Of a stretch of 64,000 nt of DNA, positions 1 through 9,785 are shown in pieces. The translations under genes were made by a program, and so were the position numbers. The DNA lies in the NCBI GenBank assembly GCA_900079765.1, contig LT599017.1, positions 2,201,766 through 2,265,765 of the forward strand, read 5' to 3'. The stretch is from an uncultured Eubacteriales bacterium. Its GTDB lineage: Bacteria; Bacillota; Clostridia; Oscillospirales; Oscillospiraceae. Each line of letters opens with the position of its first letter. Position 1 is the stretch's first letter. Under the pieces are notes generated by a model. It saw only the letters and a list, made by a program, of their open reading frames with translations, was not told where the DNA came from and made no database searches.

Positions 1-74
1 AGCTTTTTAAATTCTCTTTCCTAATTTTTTAGCTGCAGGATACCCGGCTGTGCCACTCCCTTTGCTTTCCTGTA

Positions 75-104
75 GGGCGAGGCGAAAGCCCTCGCCGCCT
101 TTTT
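75..104 (+). terminator. Terminator-like hairpin left of addA
   Basis: Inverted repeat GGCGAGG/CCTCGCC around a short GAAAG loop, followed by GCC and five T on the plus strand. It lies just past the 3' end of addA. The T-run suits rightward transcripts entering from outside the window better than addA itself. Bases 1-74 hold no gene that can be supported. Confidence 0.5.
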
Positions 105-165
105 CCCCCGTGAGGGGAAATTCTCAAAAAACGGAAGAGAGGGACAGGGGCGGGGCAACGGGAAG

Positions 166-3100
166 TCACACCTCCACCGCGCAATCGGCGGAGAAGAACC
201 AGAGCACCCGGCGGGCAACCGTCTTCCCGGTGACCTCCTCCAGTGCCCGGGAATAGGCCATGAGCTGGGGCCGGTACTCCCCGGCCCTCAGGGAGGCCGA
301 TCGGGGCGTGACCCGGTCGGTCTTGAAGTCTACCACCGTGACCCCCGCCGCCGTCTCAAAGTAGCAGTCCACCACGCCCTGGAGGAGCACCCGCTCCCCC
401 TCCCCCGCACCCTGATAGAAGTCGGATGCGGGGAGCAGGATGGAGAACTTGAACTCCCGTTTCAGGCTGACCGCGCCCCTCAGCTCCTGGCCCAGGGGCG
501 AATCAAAGAAGGCAGAAATCTTTCCCGGGTCCACTGCCTCCCCCTGCTGGGGCGTGAGGAACTGTTTCGCCGTCAGGCGGGCGATTTCCTCCTTGATCTC
601 CTCCACCGAGCCGGTACGCTCATAATCGATGTACTGCATCACCAGATGGAGGGCGGTGCCCTTCTGCGCCGGGGTCAGGCCGAACTCTTCCTCGTCAAAG
701 CGGGGACGGCGGATGGGGGCCTCTCTGGGAGCGGGATCCCCGGCGGGCTCGGGCGCGCCCTGCGCGACCTCCACGTCCAGCTCCCGCCCCTTAAGCTGGG
801 TGGCGGTGAGCTTAGAGGGTATCTCCACGTCTCCGGCGTGGGGGTAGACCCAGTCAAAGCGCTCTGCCAGGCCCTCCAGGCCCTCCCATTCTTCGGCCCC
901 CGCCGTCTCCCGCTCTCTCCGCATCTGGGGCGCGCTCCCGTAGACCGAGCCGTCCACCCACCGGATGTCCCATGCCGGGCCGAAGTCTGCGTTCTGTGGC
1001 ACAAAGTCGGCCCCGGCGGCGGCCCGGAGCGCCGTCGCCTCCGGCCGCGCCAGCACGGGCAGGAGCACCCACTCCCCCACACTGGAGCACCCGGAGAGCA
1101 CCTGGGGCTCCACCGGGCAGGCGGCGTTCTCGGCCAGGGCCGCCAGCTTGTCCACCCCGCCCGTGAGGGCACAGGTAAGGATGAGCTTTTCCCGGGCCCT
1201 GGTCATAGCCACGTAGAGGAGACGCAGTTCCTCCGCCATCATCTCGTACTCGAGCTGCCGTGCCACGGCCCGTCTGGCCAGGGTGGGGTACTCCACCATC
1301 CGCTCGCCGTCCAGCCGCTTGGGCCCAACACCCAGCTTGGGGTGAAAGAGGATGGGCTTTTGCACGTCCTCCCTGTTCAGGCGACGCATGAGCCCTGCCA
1401 GAAAGACTACGGGGAACTCCAGGCCCTTAGAGCGGTGGATGCTCATGATACGCACGCCGCCCCCCTCGCGCCCCGGCTGGGGTACGGCAAGCTTGTCCCC
1501 TCTCTCCCGCAGGCGGGTGAGGTAGGTGAGGAAACCGAACAGCCCCTTGTGCCCCGCCCCCTCAAAACGGCGGGCCAGTTCACATAACGCAAGGAGATTC
1601 CCCTGTCTGGCCTCTCCCTCGTCCATCGCCCCGAAGACGCCCAGTAGGTTGGTCTGGTCGTAAATCTGCCATAAGAGCTCGTAGCTGTCCTTGTCCCCCG
1701 CACCAAAGCGGAGGGCGGCAAGCTCGGCGAGGAAGGCAGCGCAGTCCTCCCCGCCCGCCGCCGCCCCCTGCTCCAGCGCGGTGTAGAAATCGCCGCCGGG
1801 GCAGGCGGAGCGGAGCTGGGCAAGCCGGTCCGCGGAAAAACCATACACGGGCGAGCGCAGGGCCGAGAGGAGGGCCACATCCTGCCTGGGGTTGTCCACA
1901 ATTTGGAGCAAGGCCAGGGCCACCGAAACCTCGGTGGAGGCGAAGAAGTCTCCGCCCCCGTCGGCCTCCCAGGGGATGTCCCGTTCCCCCAACGCCCGGG
2001 CATAGTGGTGCAGGGCCGAGCCGGGGGAGCGCAGGAGGATCACCATGTCGGCGTATTTCGCCGGGCGGGTACCCCCCTCCCCGTCCGAGATGTGGAATTT
2101 CCCCTCCAACAGCTCCGAGACGCGCCCCGCAATAAAGCGGGCCTCCAGCAGATCTCGGGGCGTCTTCTCGGAGGAATCATCCTCATCGTCTTCCCCGGTC
2201 CCGCCGGACAAATCCAGGGCGTCCAGCTCCACCGCATACCAGGCATCATCCCCCGCCGGGTAGACCGCCCCCGGATAGAGGGCCTCCTCGGGTCCGTAGT
2301 CCATCTCGCCGAATTCCGTTGACATAATGTTTTCAAAAACATAGTTGGCCCCCAGCAGTACCTGGGGGCGGGAGCGAAAGTTCCTGGAGAGGGTGATGCG
2401 CCGACTCTCTCCCGCCTCAGCCTCGGTATAGGGCTTAAAGGAGCGGTACTTGCTCAGGAAGATGGTGGGGTCCGCCAAGCGAAAACGGTAGATGGACTGC
2501 TTCACGTCCCCCACCATAAAGAGGTTCTCCTCTCCTCGGGAGACGGAGGAGAAGATGGCGTTCTGCACTGCGTTGGTGTCCTGATACTCGTCCACCATAA
2601 TTTCATCGTACCGGGCGGCGTACTGGGCGGCGACGCCGCCTTCGGAGAGGAGCTTGACCGTCAGATGCTCCAGGTCGGCGAAGTCCAGTAGACCCCGGCG
2701 GGCTTTCTCGGCGGTATAGGCAGCCTCGAAGTCATTTACCAGAGAGAATAGGGCCCGCACTGCCGGGTGGACTGCCCGCAGATCAGAGAGAAGACCTTCG
2801 CTGCTATCCTCCAGCAGATCAGAGAGCTTATCGAGGCGCTTTTTACAGGCCGCCCGGATGGACTTGACCTGGGCCGCCGCCTCTGGGCACTCGTTCACTT
2901 TCTTGCTGCCCGCCCTGGGAAAGGGGACAGGCAGAGCTTCCACCGCCGCGTCCCAGCCGTTGGCCACGCCGTCCAGCAATGCCCGCACCCCCGCGATGGT
3001 AGCCGAGAGGGTAGGCGCATAGTTGGCGCTAAGGTTGGGGTCCAGGCCGCAGAGCTCCAGAGCGCAACCCAGGCGGCCCAGCCAGTACTCCCCCTGGCGG

Positions 3101-3762
3101 CGGGCGTCCTCCAGCAGGAGAGCTCCCCAGGGCGTGCCAGCCGCGTCGGTCACGCCATCCAGAGCTAAAGCCGTCTCCTGCGCCGCGAGCCAGGCGGCAG
3201 GGTCCGGGTGACTCTGCACCCGTGCACGGATATCCAGCACGATGTTCACAAGTCTTTGGTCGTCCCGCCCGGCAGACATGGTGTCCACCAAGAGAGCAAA
3301 GTCCCCATCCTCCGCAATACGCTCGTAGCGGCGCTCCAGCACCTCATCCAGGGCACGGAGCATGAGGATGCCGGCCTCCCCTTCGTCGCAGAGGCGGAAG
3401 TCGGGGTTGACATCCAGCAAATGCCCGCTCTCCCGCAGCAGATGCGCGCAGAAGGAATGGACGGTGGATATCTGGGCCTTATACACCAGGGTCTGCTGGC
3501 GACGCAGGTGGCTGTCGGCGGGGTTTTGAGCCAGCCGCTGGGACAGTTCCTCCACGATACGGCCCCGGAGCTCGGCGGCGGCAGCTTTGGTATAAGTAAT
3601 GACGAGGAAACGGTCAATGTCCAGCCCGTCGTCCTGCACGCGGGTGAGGAGCCGCTCGACCAGCACCCGTGTCTTGCCGGAGCCGGCGGCGGCGGAGACC
3701 AGCAGCGCGCCGCCCCGGTTCTGTACCACGGCGGACTGTTCAGGCGTCAACGCAAAAGGCAT
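166..3762 (-). CDS. addA: ATP-dependent helicase/nuclease subunit AddA
   Basis: AddA is the helicase-nuclease subunit of AddAB, the Gram-positive counterpart of RecBCD, which resects double-strand breaks for RecA loading in the cytoplasm. The 1198-residue protein is of normal length. Visible are Walker A (AAAGSGKT, near residue 28), a UvrD-type Walker B (MVDEYQDT), the late helicase motif LYVAMTRARE, and a C-terminal PD-(D/E)XK nuclease with VVDFKTD close to the end. The ATG has AGGAGG eight bases upstream. It follows addB by about 70 bases on the same strand, so the two form an addBA operon. No sign of damage. Confidence 0.96.
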   Translation of the reverse strand: MPFALTPEQSAVVQNRGGALLVSAAAGSGKTRVLVERLLTRVQDDGLDIDRFLVITYTKAAAAELRGRIVEELSQRLAQNPADSHLRRQQTLVYKAQISTVHSFCAHLLRESGHLLDVNPDFRLCDEGEAGILMLRALDEVLERRYERIAEDGDFALLVDTMSAGRDDQRLVNIVLDIRARVQSHPDPAAWLAAQETALALDGVTDAAGTPWGALLLEDARRQGEYWLGRLGCALELCGLDPNLSANYAPTLSATIAGVRALLDGVANGWDAAVEALPVPFPRAGSKKVNECPEAAAQVKSIRAACKKRLDKLSDLLEDSSEGLLSDLRAVHPAVRALFSLVNDFEAAYTAEKARRGLLDFADLEHLTVKLLSEGGVAAQYAARYDEIMVDEYQDTNAVQNAIFSSVSRGEENLFMVGDVKQSIYRFRLADPTIFLSKYRSFKPYTEAEAGESRRITLSRNFRSRPQVLLGANYVFENIMSTEFGEMDYGPEEALYPGAVYPAGDDAWYAVELDALDLSGGTGEDDEDDSSEKTPRDLLEARFIAGRVSELLEGKFHISDGEGGTRPAKYADMVILLRSPGSALHHYARALGERDIPWEADGGGDFFASTEVSVALALLQIVDNPRQDVALLSALRSPVYGFSADRLAQLRSACPGGDFYTALEQGAAAGGEDCAAFLAELAALRFGAGDKDSYELLWQIYDQTNLLGVFGAMDEGEARQGNLLALCELARRFEGAGHKGLFGFLTYLTRLRERGDKLAVPQPGREGGGVRIMSIHRSKGLEFPVVFLAGLMRRLNREDVQKPILFHPKLGVGPKRLDGERMVEYPTLARRAVARQLEYEMMAEELRLLYVAMTRAREKLILTCALTGGVDKLAALAENAACPVEPQVLSGCSSVGEWVLLPVLARPEATALRAAAGADFVPQNADFGPAWDIRWVDGSVYGSAPQMRRERETAGAEEWEGLEGLAERFDWVYPHAGDVEIPSKLTATQLKGRELDVEVAQGAPEPAGDPAPREAPIRRPRFDEEEFGLTPAQKGTALHLVMQYIDYERTGSVEEIKEEIARLTAKQFLTPQQGEAVDPGKISAFFDSPLGQELRGAVSLKREFKFSILLPASDFYQGAGEGERVLLQGVVDCYFETAAGVTVVDFKTDRVTPRSASLRAGEYRPQLMAYSRALEEVTGKTVARRVLWFFSADCAVEV

Positions 3763-3834
3763 GGAGTTCGCCTCCTAGAGTGTTATGATTAGAAGGTATC
3801 GTTCACATAAATATTCTCAGCACGTAAACCCATC

Positions 3835-6800
3835 TCAATCCCCGACCTGCTCCCAGAATTGCTCAGGCTTGACCTTGGGGAGCCAGCGGCGCTGATCGGT
3901 GCCGTGACCGGGTTCGAAGTGACAGGCGGTGGCATAGTCGCAGTATTTGCACGCGTTCTGCTCCGGGCCCTTCCAGAAGGGATCCGCCGTGATGGTGCCG
4001 GCGGCCAGCTCCGCGCCGATCTCGCGGAGCACCTTACGGATATGCTTGTCGAGCTTGCCCAGCCGCTCGGCGCTCACCAGAGCAGGGCCGGAGATGGCCC
4101 CCGTCTTACCAGAGACTTTGATGGGCAGGAAACGTACGCCCTCCTCACCGGGGTGCTCCATAGCCTCCAGAACCGAGGAGTCGTCCAGCACCAGGCCCTT
4201 GCGCCGCAGCTCCCGGTCTACCGCCGCACGGCGGGCCTCCTCTGTCATGGTGCGGCTGCCGGCAATTACCGCGTCGCGGGCCGGAAGGTAGAGGACCCCG
4301 ACGGGGACAATCTCCTTCCCGTCAAAGAGGGATCCTCCCTCCCGCTCCAGGGTGAAAAGGTAGAGGAGCATTTGGAGTCCCAGGCCGTTCCACACATCTG
4401 TAAGGTCAAAAGACTTGCGCCCCGTCTTATAGTCCACCACCCGCAGGTGGAGCCGTCCGTCCTTCTCCCAGCCGTCCACCCGGTCTACAAAGCCGGAGAC
4501 GCTAACCGTCACACCGTTTTGAGTAAACTCCACGGGGGGCAAGTCCTTTCCCGCGCCAAAGCCCAGTTCGAAGGCAATGGGCTTGAAGTCGGAGCGGGAG
4601 AGTTCTTCAGCCACATTGTCCACCACGGCGTAGACAGACTTTAAGAGCCGCCGGAAGAGGTACTGGAACCGGGGCGTCTCGTTCTCCAGCCCTCCCAACT
4701 CCTCCCGGACGTACTGGTCCACGATCTCTTTCGTGAGAGCGTGCAACGCTTCCCTGCTCTCCGTGGGGCGCTGGAGGACATGCTCCAAGACGTAGTGAAT
4801 GAAGGTGCCGTATTCCGGTGCCTGGAACCCGGCGATCTTGCGGGGCTCAGCCTTAAGGCCGTACTGCATGAAGTAGGAGAAATGACAGGACTTGTATTTG
4901 TCCATGCGGGAGGCCGACATAGGTACCCGCGCGCCGTAGAGCGCGTCCACGGTGGGGCGGGTCAGGCTCCCTCGCTCCAGCTGCCTGGCCAACTCCATCC
5001 GCTCCACCCGAGAGCAATACCGGGGCAGAGTCTTCAGGGCTTCTCCCACTCCCCGGTACCGGCCCGCCAGCTCCAACGCCGGGCGGGGGGCGGCAAGACG
5101 GAAGGAGCCGTCCAGCGCCGCCTCCCTCTTCAATTTCAGGTCCGGGAAGAGGGTACGCAGCTTGTGCACCAAGAAGGCGCTTCGGCGGTCCTCTCCCTCG
5201 CTGCCCAGGGTAGGCCAGGATACGGTCAGCCGGTCCGTCGGCAGGGTGCAGGTCTCGTAGACGATGGTCATCTCCCGGTACAGCTTTTCGGTAAGGGTAG
5301 GGGCCAACTCCAGCCCGTAGGAGGCCAGGAAGCTGCGATCGTCGTCGTTTAAAAGGCCGGGGGACGGGGCGGCCTGAGGGATGGAGCCATCGTCCGCCCC
5401 GACAAGGAATAGTACTTTACACTCTTTTTGGCTAAGCCGAGGCATTTCCCCCACTGTCACCCGGTCCAGTGAGGCGGGAATGCTGCCCACATCGTACTGG
5501 GAGAGAATCAATTCAAAGAGACGTCGGAACTCATCCAGCTCCATAGGACTGTCTCCCAGGAGCTGAGCGCACTGCTCCAGCGCGGTGCAGAGGATATCCC
5601 AGAGCTGGCCGTACTCCTGGGCCAAGGCGGGCTCTCCCCGTTCTTGGAGGGTGGCAGTACGCTCCTGAAGACACCGGGGCAGGCCCACCGCCTCCGCAAA
5701 TGTGTAAAGCGCTTTCGCTTGCCCTCTCCCTGTCTTTTCTGGATTCTTCCGCAAGGCCTCCAGAGGCTCCACCACCCGGCGGCGGATGGCATCCAGCCGT
5801 ACCAAGAGTTCTTCGTCCTCCGGGCCGAGGGGCAGACCGTACCCACGGGGGTGCATGGTCCAGGGGGACTTCTGGGTCCAGCGTGAGCCCTTAAGATCCC
5901 ACTTAAGAGCGTAGTTCTCGAGTAAATCCCGCTCCTCGTCTTTTAGGTCGGTGAGGCCGGTTTTGAGGTACCGGAAGAGGTCGTCGTACTGATATCCCCC
6001 GGCCACGACAGCCAGAGCCGAGATGACGAGGGAGAAGACCGGCTTTTGAAGTACATCGCTCATACCGGAGCGGAAGATAGGAATGCCATACCGTGGAAAG
6101 ATCATGTCGATGAGGCCGCCGTAGGCATCCATGCTGCGGGCGGCTACTGCGACATCCCGGAAACGGTACCCATCCTCCCGGACCAAGCGCAAAATCTCCG
6201 CCGCCGTCCACTCGATTTCAGAGTAGGGGGTATTGGCCTCGAAGAGGGCAACTCCCCCGCTCTTCCCGCAGGGGGCAGGGGCGGCGTTGAAAAGCCGCTC
6301 CTCTACCGTAGCCAGAGCGGGGGTACGGAGGCGGGCTCGGGTGCTAAGAATTTCAATTTCCTGGGAAATTTTATGTTCCCGTGCAAGACGCAAGAGGCCG
6401 TGGGCGGTGCGGCGAGCGGGAGAAAAGATGCCCGTGCCCCCGTCCGTCTCCTCCACGCCGTCGCAGGTGAGGGACACGGTAAGGCTGGCAGCCTGCCCCA
6501 TAAGCTGGGCAAGGACCAGCCGCTCCTGAGGGGTGAAGTCGGTAAAGCCGTCGATGTAGATGTCCATCCCGGCAGCCCAACGGCTCTCTTTCAGGCCTTC
6601 GGCCAGACGGGTGAGCTTGTCCCTTGGGTCAGCCCCCTGACGGGCAGTGAGGGCCTCGTACGCACCGAAAATTAGAGAGAGGTCTAAGAGCTTGTCCCCC
6701 TCACGCCCCAGCGCATCCTCCCCCGCCGTCCAAAGGTGTGCGGGGGTAACCTGACAGCTCTTCAACTCGTCCACCGTGGCGATGAGGCCAGAGAGGAACT

Positions 6801-7137
6801 CCGGGCGCCGGGAAGGCCTGCCATAGACCTTGAGCTGGCCGGATACCGAGCGGAGGGCAGTATACATGAGAAGGAGCCGCCCGCCCGCGTCCAGCGTGGG
6901 GGCGGCTAGGCCACCTACGACCGAGAAGACCCGGCTGGCAAGGCGGGTAAAGGATAACACCTCTGCGGAACGGGAGACCTGGTTGCCCGCGATGGCACAG
7001 AGGCGGCGTTCCATATCGTGTGAGTGCTGCTCGGGGACAATGAGAATTTGTGGTCGCTCTTCCCCAGCAGCGGAGATAGTGCGCAAAAGGGCGGTGGTCT
7101 TCCCCGTCCCCGCCCGGCCCAGCAGGAGCTTTAGCAT
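3835..7137 (-). CDS. addB: ATP-dependent helicase/deoxyribonuclease subunit AddB
   Basis: AddB partners AddA in end resection and recognises the Chi-like sequence. About 1100 residues, normal for the family. The N-terminus has a Walker A (GRAGTGKTTALL). The C-terminal nuclease carries VVDYKTG, and the iron-sulfur cysteines are visible as a lone Cys in YKSCHFSYF plus a C-terminal CKYCDYATAC cluster. The start chosen is the ATG at 7137, preceded by GAGGGG seven bases away. An in-frame TTG at 7152 would overlap that ribosome-binding site. A consensus promoter lies just upstream at 7177-7205, and addA follows. Confidence 0.95.
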   Translation of the reverse strand: MLKLLLGRAGTGKTTALLRTISAAGEERPQILIVPEQHSHDMERRLCAIAGNQVSRSAEVLSFTRLASRVFSVVGGLAAPTLDAGGRLLLMYTALRSVSGQLKVYGRPSRRPEFLSGLIATVDELKSCQVTPAHLWTAGEDALGREGDKLLDLSLIFGAYEALTARQGADPRDKLTRLAEGLKESRWAAGMDIYIDGFTDFTPQERLVLAQLMGQAASLTVSLTCDGVEETDGGTGIFSPARRTAHGLLRLAREHKISQEIEILSTRARLRTPALATVEERLFNAAPAPCGKSGGVALFEANTPYSEIEWTAAEILRLVREDGYRFRDVAVAARSMDAYGGLIDMIFPRYGIPIFRSGMSDVLQKPVFSLVISALAVVAGGYQYDDLFRYLKTGLTDLKDEERDLLENYALKWDLKGSRWTQKSPWTMHPRGYGLPLGPEDEELLVRLDAIRRRVVEPLEALRKNPEKTGRGQAKALYTFAEAVGLPRCLQERTATLQERGEPALAQEYGQLWDILCTALEQCAQLLGDSPMELDEFRRLFELILSQYDVGSIPASLDRVTVGEMPRLSQKECKVLFLVGADDGSIPQAAPSPGLLNDDDRSFLASYGLELAPTLTEKLYREMTIVYETCTLPTDRLTVSWPTLGSEGEDRRSAFLVHKLRTLFPDLKLKREAALDGSFRLAAPRPALELAGRYRGVGEALKTLPRYCSRVERMELARQLERGSLTRPTVDALYGARVPMSASRMDKYKSCHFSYFMQYGLKAEPRKIAGFQAPEYGTFIHYVLEHVLQRPTESREALHALTKEIVDQYVREELGGLENETPRFQYLFRRLLKSVYAVVDNVAEELSRSDFKPIAFELGFGAGKDLPPVEFTQNGVTVSVSGFVDRVDGWEKDGRLHLRVVDYKTGRKSFDLTDVWNGLGLQMLLYLFTLEREGGSLFDGKEIVPVGVLYLPARDAVIAGSRTMTEEARRAAVDRELRRKGLVLDDSSVLEAMEHPGEEGVRFLPIKVSGKTGAISGPALVSAERLGKLDKHIRKVLREIGAELAAGTITADPFWKGPEQNACKYCDYATACHFEPGHGTDQRRWLPKVKPEQFWEQVGD

Positions 7138-7176
7138 AGCGCATCCCCTCAATCTTTTTTAGTCTAATCTGCTGTT

Positions 7177-7205
7177 ATTATATCATTTGAGGCAGGCAGG
7201 CACAA
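7177..7205 (-). promoter_or_regulatory. Sigma-A promoter of addBA
   Basis: On the minus strand TTGTGC, a 17-base spacer, then a perfect TATAAT. The -10 is about 40 bases upstream of the addB start. Confidence 0.7.
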
Positions 7206-7233
7206 CTCCCAGAGTCCGGGATGGCCTCGATGC

Positions 7234-7269
7234 AAAAAAGGAGCCGCCCAATCAAGGACGGCTCCCGGG
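7234..7269 (-). terminator. Terminator of the cell wall hydrolase gene
   Basis: On the minus strand GGAGCCG and CGGCTCC pair around a 12-base loop and are followed by six T. It lies directly after the stop of the SleB-like gene and before the addB promoter. Confidence 0.85.
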
Positions 7270-7277
7270 TCTTACTA

Positions 7278-8069
7278 TTACCCGTAGAACGCGTGGCCGC
7301 CAATGACGGCCAGAAGGGTCTTGTTGCGGGAGGCCCAGCAGGACTTGCCCACGCCGTTAAAGTAGAGCGCACCGGGAACCGTGACGGCCCCGTCCAGGCA
7401 GAGCTTGGCGGCGACGATACTCTCGGCATTAGGCGTGGAGTCAGTGGCACCGGGAAACTGGTTTTTCTGGTAGATCACCTCGGAGACCGTGTCGGGGAAA
7501 CCGGAGGTCTTTGTTCGGTTCAAAATCACATTGCCCACGGCGATCTTCCCGGCCAAGGGCTGGTTGCCGCTCTCGTGGCTGATGACGCGGGCCAGGAGAT
7601 CCAGGTCCACGGAGTTATAGAACTGGTCGCCGGAGAGGATGGGGGTGCCGCCGGAGGTAAATTCCACCGCACCAGTCCATGTGATACCGGCCCCCAGAGC
7701 CGCAGCCAACGTCCGGGCGGGGACCAGTGTGTCCCCCGTGTCGTCCATCTTCACGCCGCCGGGAACATAGAGGTAGCGTCCATTGGCTACCAGGTAGGAC
7801 GCGCCGATACGGGCCGAAAGGGTAAGGTCCTCTGCGCGGGCCACCAACTGCCCGTCCTCCCAGGTGATGACCGCGTCGGGCCGGAGGGCCAGGGTCACAC
7901 CATAGAGAGAGATATAGGTTGCGCCGTCGTAAGCAACGGCAGAGAGGTGCTCCAGAGCTATGCCGTCCACGGCGACTGCGACGGAAACAGCGGCTGTGTC
8001 GGCGGCCCGAGCCGTCGTGCCCAGGGTCAAGGCGAGGCAGAGAACGAGGCAGAATATCCGTCTCTTCAA
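7278..8069 (-). CDS. Secreted cell wall hydrolase, SleB/CwlJ type
   Basis: A predicted secreted peptidoglycan hydrolase of about 263 residues. The N-terminus is a signal peptide (KRR, then a hydrophobic stretch, then a TTARAAD cleavage region). Next comes a copper amine oxidase-like N-terminal domain of the type common on clostridial surface proteins, then a SleB-type hydrolase_2 domain (VISHESGNQPLAGKIAVGNV, NRTKTSGFP) with its catalytic Glu in the HESGNQ segment. The start is inferred as the TTG at 8069, with GGGAG eight bases upstream; longer frames run through a structured GC-rich region. It could act in spore cortex lysis or vegetative wall turnover. TGTAAC repeats just upstream are shared with the CAP-domain gene at 58159. 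Confidence 0.85.
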   Translation of the reverse strand: MKRRIFCLVLCLALTLGTTARAADTAAVSVAVAVDGIALEHLSAVAYDGATYISLYGVTLALRPDAVITWEDGQLVARAEDLTLSARIGASYLVANGRYLYVPGGVKMDDTGDTLVPARTLAAALGAGITWTGAVEFTSGGTPILSGDQFYNSVDLDLLARVISHESGNQPLAGKIAVGNVILNRTKTSGFPDTVSEVIYQKNQFPGATDSTPNAESIVAAKLCLDGAVTVPGALYFNGVGKSCWASRNKTLLAVIGGHAFYG

Positions 8070-8108
8070 AAGTCCCACTCCCAGCTTGTTTCCATTCGGA
8101 AACCAATT

Positions 8109-8145
8109 TGTTACCGGTTTGTAACCATTGTAACCCATTTGTAGC
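8109..8145 (-). promoter_or_regulatory. Direct TGTAAC repeats upstream of the hydrolase
   Basis: Read on the plus strand: TGTTAC 8109-8114, TGTAAC 8120-8125, TGTAAC 8129-8134, TGTAGC 8140-8145, with periods of 11, 9 and 11 bases. They end about 40 bases before the TTG start. The 11-base period resembles WalR (YycF) boxes (TGTWAH-N5-TGTWAH), but the binding protein is not known here. Confidence 0.5.
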
Positions 8146-8199
8146 TGCATTGCAAGAGGAACTTTTGTCGAGCGAAGAAGCGCGAAAGCGTGCGGAGCA

Positions 8200-8283
8200 G
8201 GCGGATAGCGACGGAGCGGAGCGGAATCCGGGAACACCCGGAGGGTGTGTACGGATTTTGCGCAGTCGGAGAAGCTATCCGCC
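8200..8283. repeat. Nested inverted repeat between trpB2 and the hydrolase gene
   Basis: The 308-base gap between these genes holds no ORF that can be supported. It does hold nested complementary arms: GGCGGATAGC (8200-8209) with GCTATCCGCC (8274-8283), AATCCG (8225-8230) with CGGATT (8252-8257), and ACACCC (8234-8239) with GGGTGT (8243-8248). No T-run follows on either strand, so it is not a plain terminator. It may be a structured transcript region or a dispersed repeat. Confidence 0.5.
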
Positions 8284-8377
8284 GTCGCGCAGCCGCCGCA
8301 GCGTGACAGCAAGAAACGCCAAGCCGCGGAGCAGGGAGATAAGTCACGGAGCGACGGGCCGCCGCTCCCCACGTGCC

Positions 8378-9760
8378 TTAGATATTCTCATTCTGGGGGA
8401 TGTCCGGGAGGGTGTCAAAGCCCTTCTGGAGCTCTTCATCGGTGGGGATATGGTCGGTCATGGAGCCGGTGAGGTAGGCGTCATAGGCTGTCATATCGAA
8501 GTAGCCGGTGCCGGTGAGGCCGAAGAGAATAGTCTTGGCCTCGCCGGTCTCCTTGCACCTGATTGCCTCATCAATGGCGCCCTTGATGGCATGGGCCGAC
8601 TCGGGAGCGGGGAGAATAGTCTCCCGCCGGGCGAAGAGACAAGCGGCCTCGAACACGTCGGTCTGCTTATAGCTGACGGCCTCCATGTACCCGTCGTGGT
8701 AGAGCTTGGAGAGGATGGGGCTCATACCGTGATACCGAAGGCCGCCTGCGTGGTTGGCGGAGGGGATGAAACCGGAGCCCAGAGTGTACATCCGGGCAAG
8801 AGGGGTGACCTTGCCTGTATCACAGAAATCATAGGCGTACTTGCCCCGAGTAAAGGAGGGGCAGGAGGCGGGCTCCACCGCCACGATGCGGGGGTTACGT
8901 TTGCCGGTGAGCTTATCCTGCATGAAGGGGGCAATCAGGCCGCCCAGGTTGGAGCCGCCGCCTGCGCAGCCAACGATGATATCGGGGTACTCACCCATCA
9001 TCTCCAGGGCAATCTTGCTCTCCAGGCCGATGATGGACTGGTGCAGGAGAACCTGGTTGAGGACGCTGCCCAGAACATACCGGGTGTTCTCCCCGGTAAC
9101 GGCCTTCTCCACCGCCTCGGAGATGGCACAGCCCAGGCTGCCGGTGGTATCGGGGTTTTCAGCCAGAATCTTTCGTCCCGCCTCGGTGAGTAAGGAGGGC
9201 GAGGGGGTGACGTTGGCGTTAAATACGTTCATGGCGATGCGGCGGAAGGGTTTTTGTTCGTATGAGACCTTGACCATGAACACGTCCAGGTCCACGCCAA
9301 AGTAGCCGCAGGCCTCGGCCAGGGCAGTGCCCCACTGGCCCGCGCCTGTCTCGGTTGTGAGGCGGGTGATGCCCTGCTCCTTGGCGTAGTACGCCTGGGC
9401 CACGGCGGAATTGAGCTTATGGCTGCCCGAGGTATTGTTGCCCTCAAACTTATAGTAGATTTTCGCGGGGGTGCCCAGGGTCTTTTCCAGGTCATAGGCC
9501 CGGATGATGGGAGCGGGACGGTACATCTTGTAGATGTCCTGTACAGGCTCGGGGATGTCGACGTAGCGGGTCTTGCCGTCCAGCTCCTGGTGGGCAAGGG
9601 CCTTGCAGAAGATGGGGTACAGCTCCTCCTCCGCCATGGGTTGGAGGGTGCCGGGATTGAGGAGGGGGTCGGGCTGCTCGGGCATGTCGGCCCGGAGATT
9701 ATACCACTGTTTGGGCATCTGCTCCTCGGTAAGATACAGGCGGTGGGGGATCTTGTTCAT
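8378..9760 (-). CDS. trpB: TrpB-like PLP-dependent tryptophan synthase beta subunit (TrpB2 type)
   Basis: Makes L-tryptophan from indole and serine with pyridoxal phosphate. At 460 residues, with an extended N-terminus, it matches the TrpB2 class, which works without tight TrpA contact. The PLP lysine is in GSHKLNS (residue 115), and the phosphate-binding glycine loop is visible as GCAGGGSN. The ATG at 9760 has a purine-rich site (AAGAAAGGATG) upstream. No other trp gene is nearby. The long leader carries a T-box with a TGG specifier, so expression should rise when tRNA-Trp is uncharged. The role is more likely indole salvage than the classic alpha2beta2 enzyme. Confidence 0.92.
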   Translation of the reverse strand: MNKIPHRLYLTEEQMPKQWYNLRADMPEQPDPLLNPGTLQPMAEEELYPIFCKALAHQELDGKTRYVDIPEPVQDIYKMYRPAPIIRAYDLEKTLGTPAKIYYKFEGNNTSGSHKLNSAVAQAYYAKEQGITRLTTETGAGQWGTALAEACGYFGVDLDVFMVKVSYEQKPFRRIAMNVFNANVTPSPSLLTEAGRKILAENPDTTGSLGCAISEAVEKAVTGENTRYVLGSVLNQVLLHQSIIGLESKIALEMMGEYPDIIVGCAGGGSNLGGLIAPFMQDKLTGKRNPRIVAVEPASCPSFTRGKYAYDFCDTGKVTPLARMYTLGSGFIPSANHAGGLRYHGMSPILSKLYHDGYMEAVSYKQTDVFEAACLFARRETILPAPESAHAIKGAIDEAIRCKETGEAKTILFGLTGTGYFDMTAYDAYLTGSMTDHIPTDEELQKGFDTLPDIPQNENI

Positions 9761-9785
9761 TGTCGCTCATCCTTTCTTGATTTGG

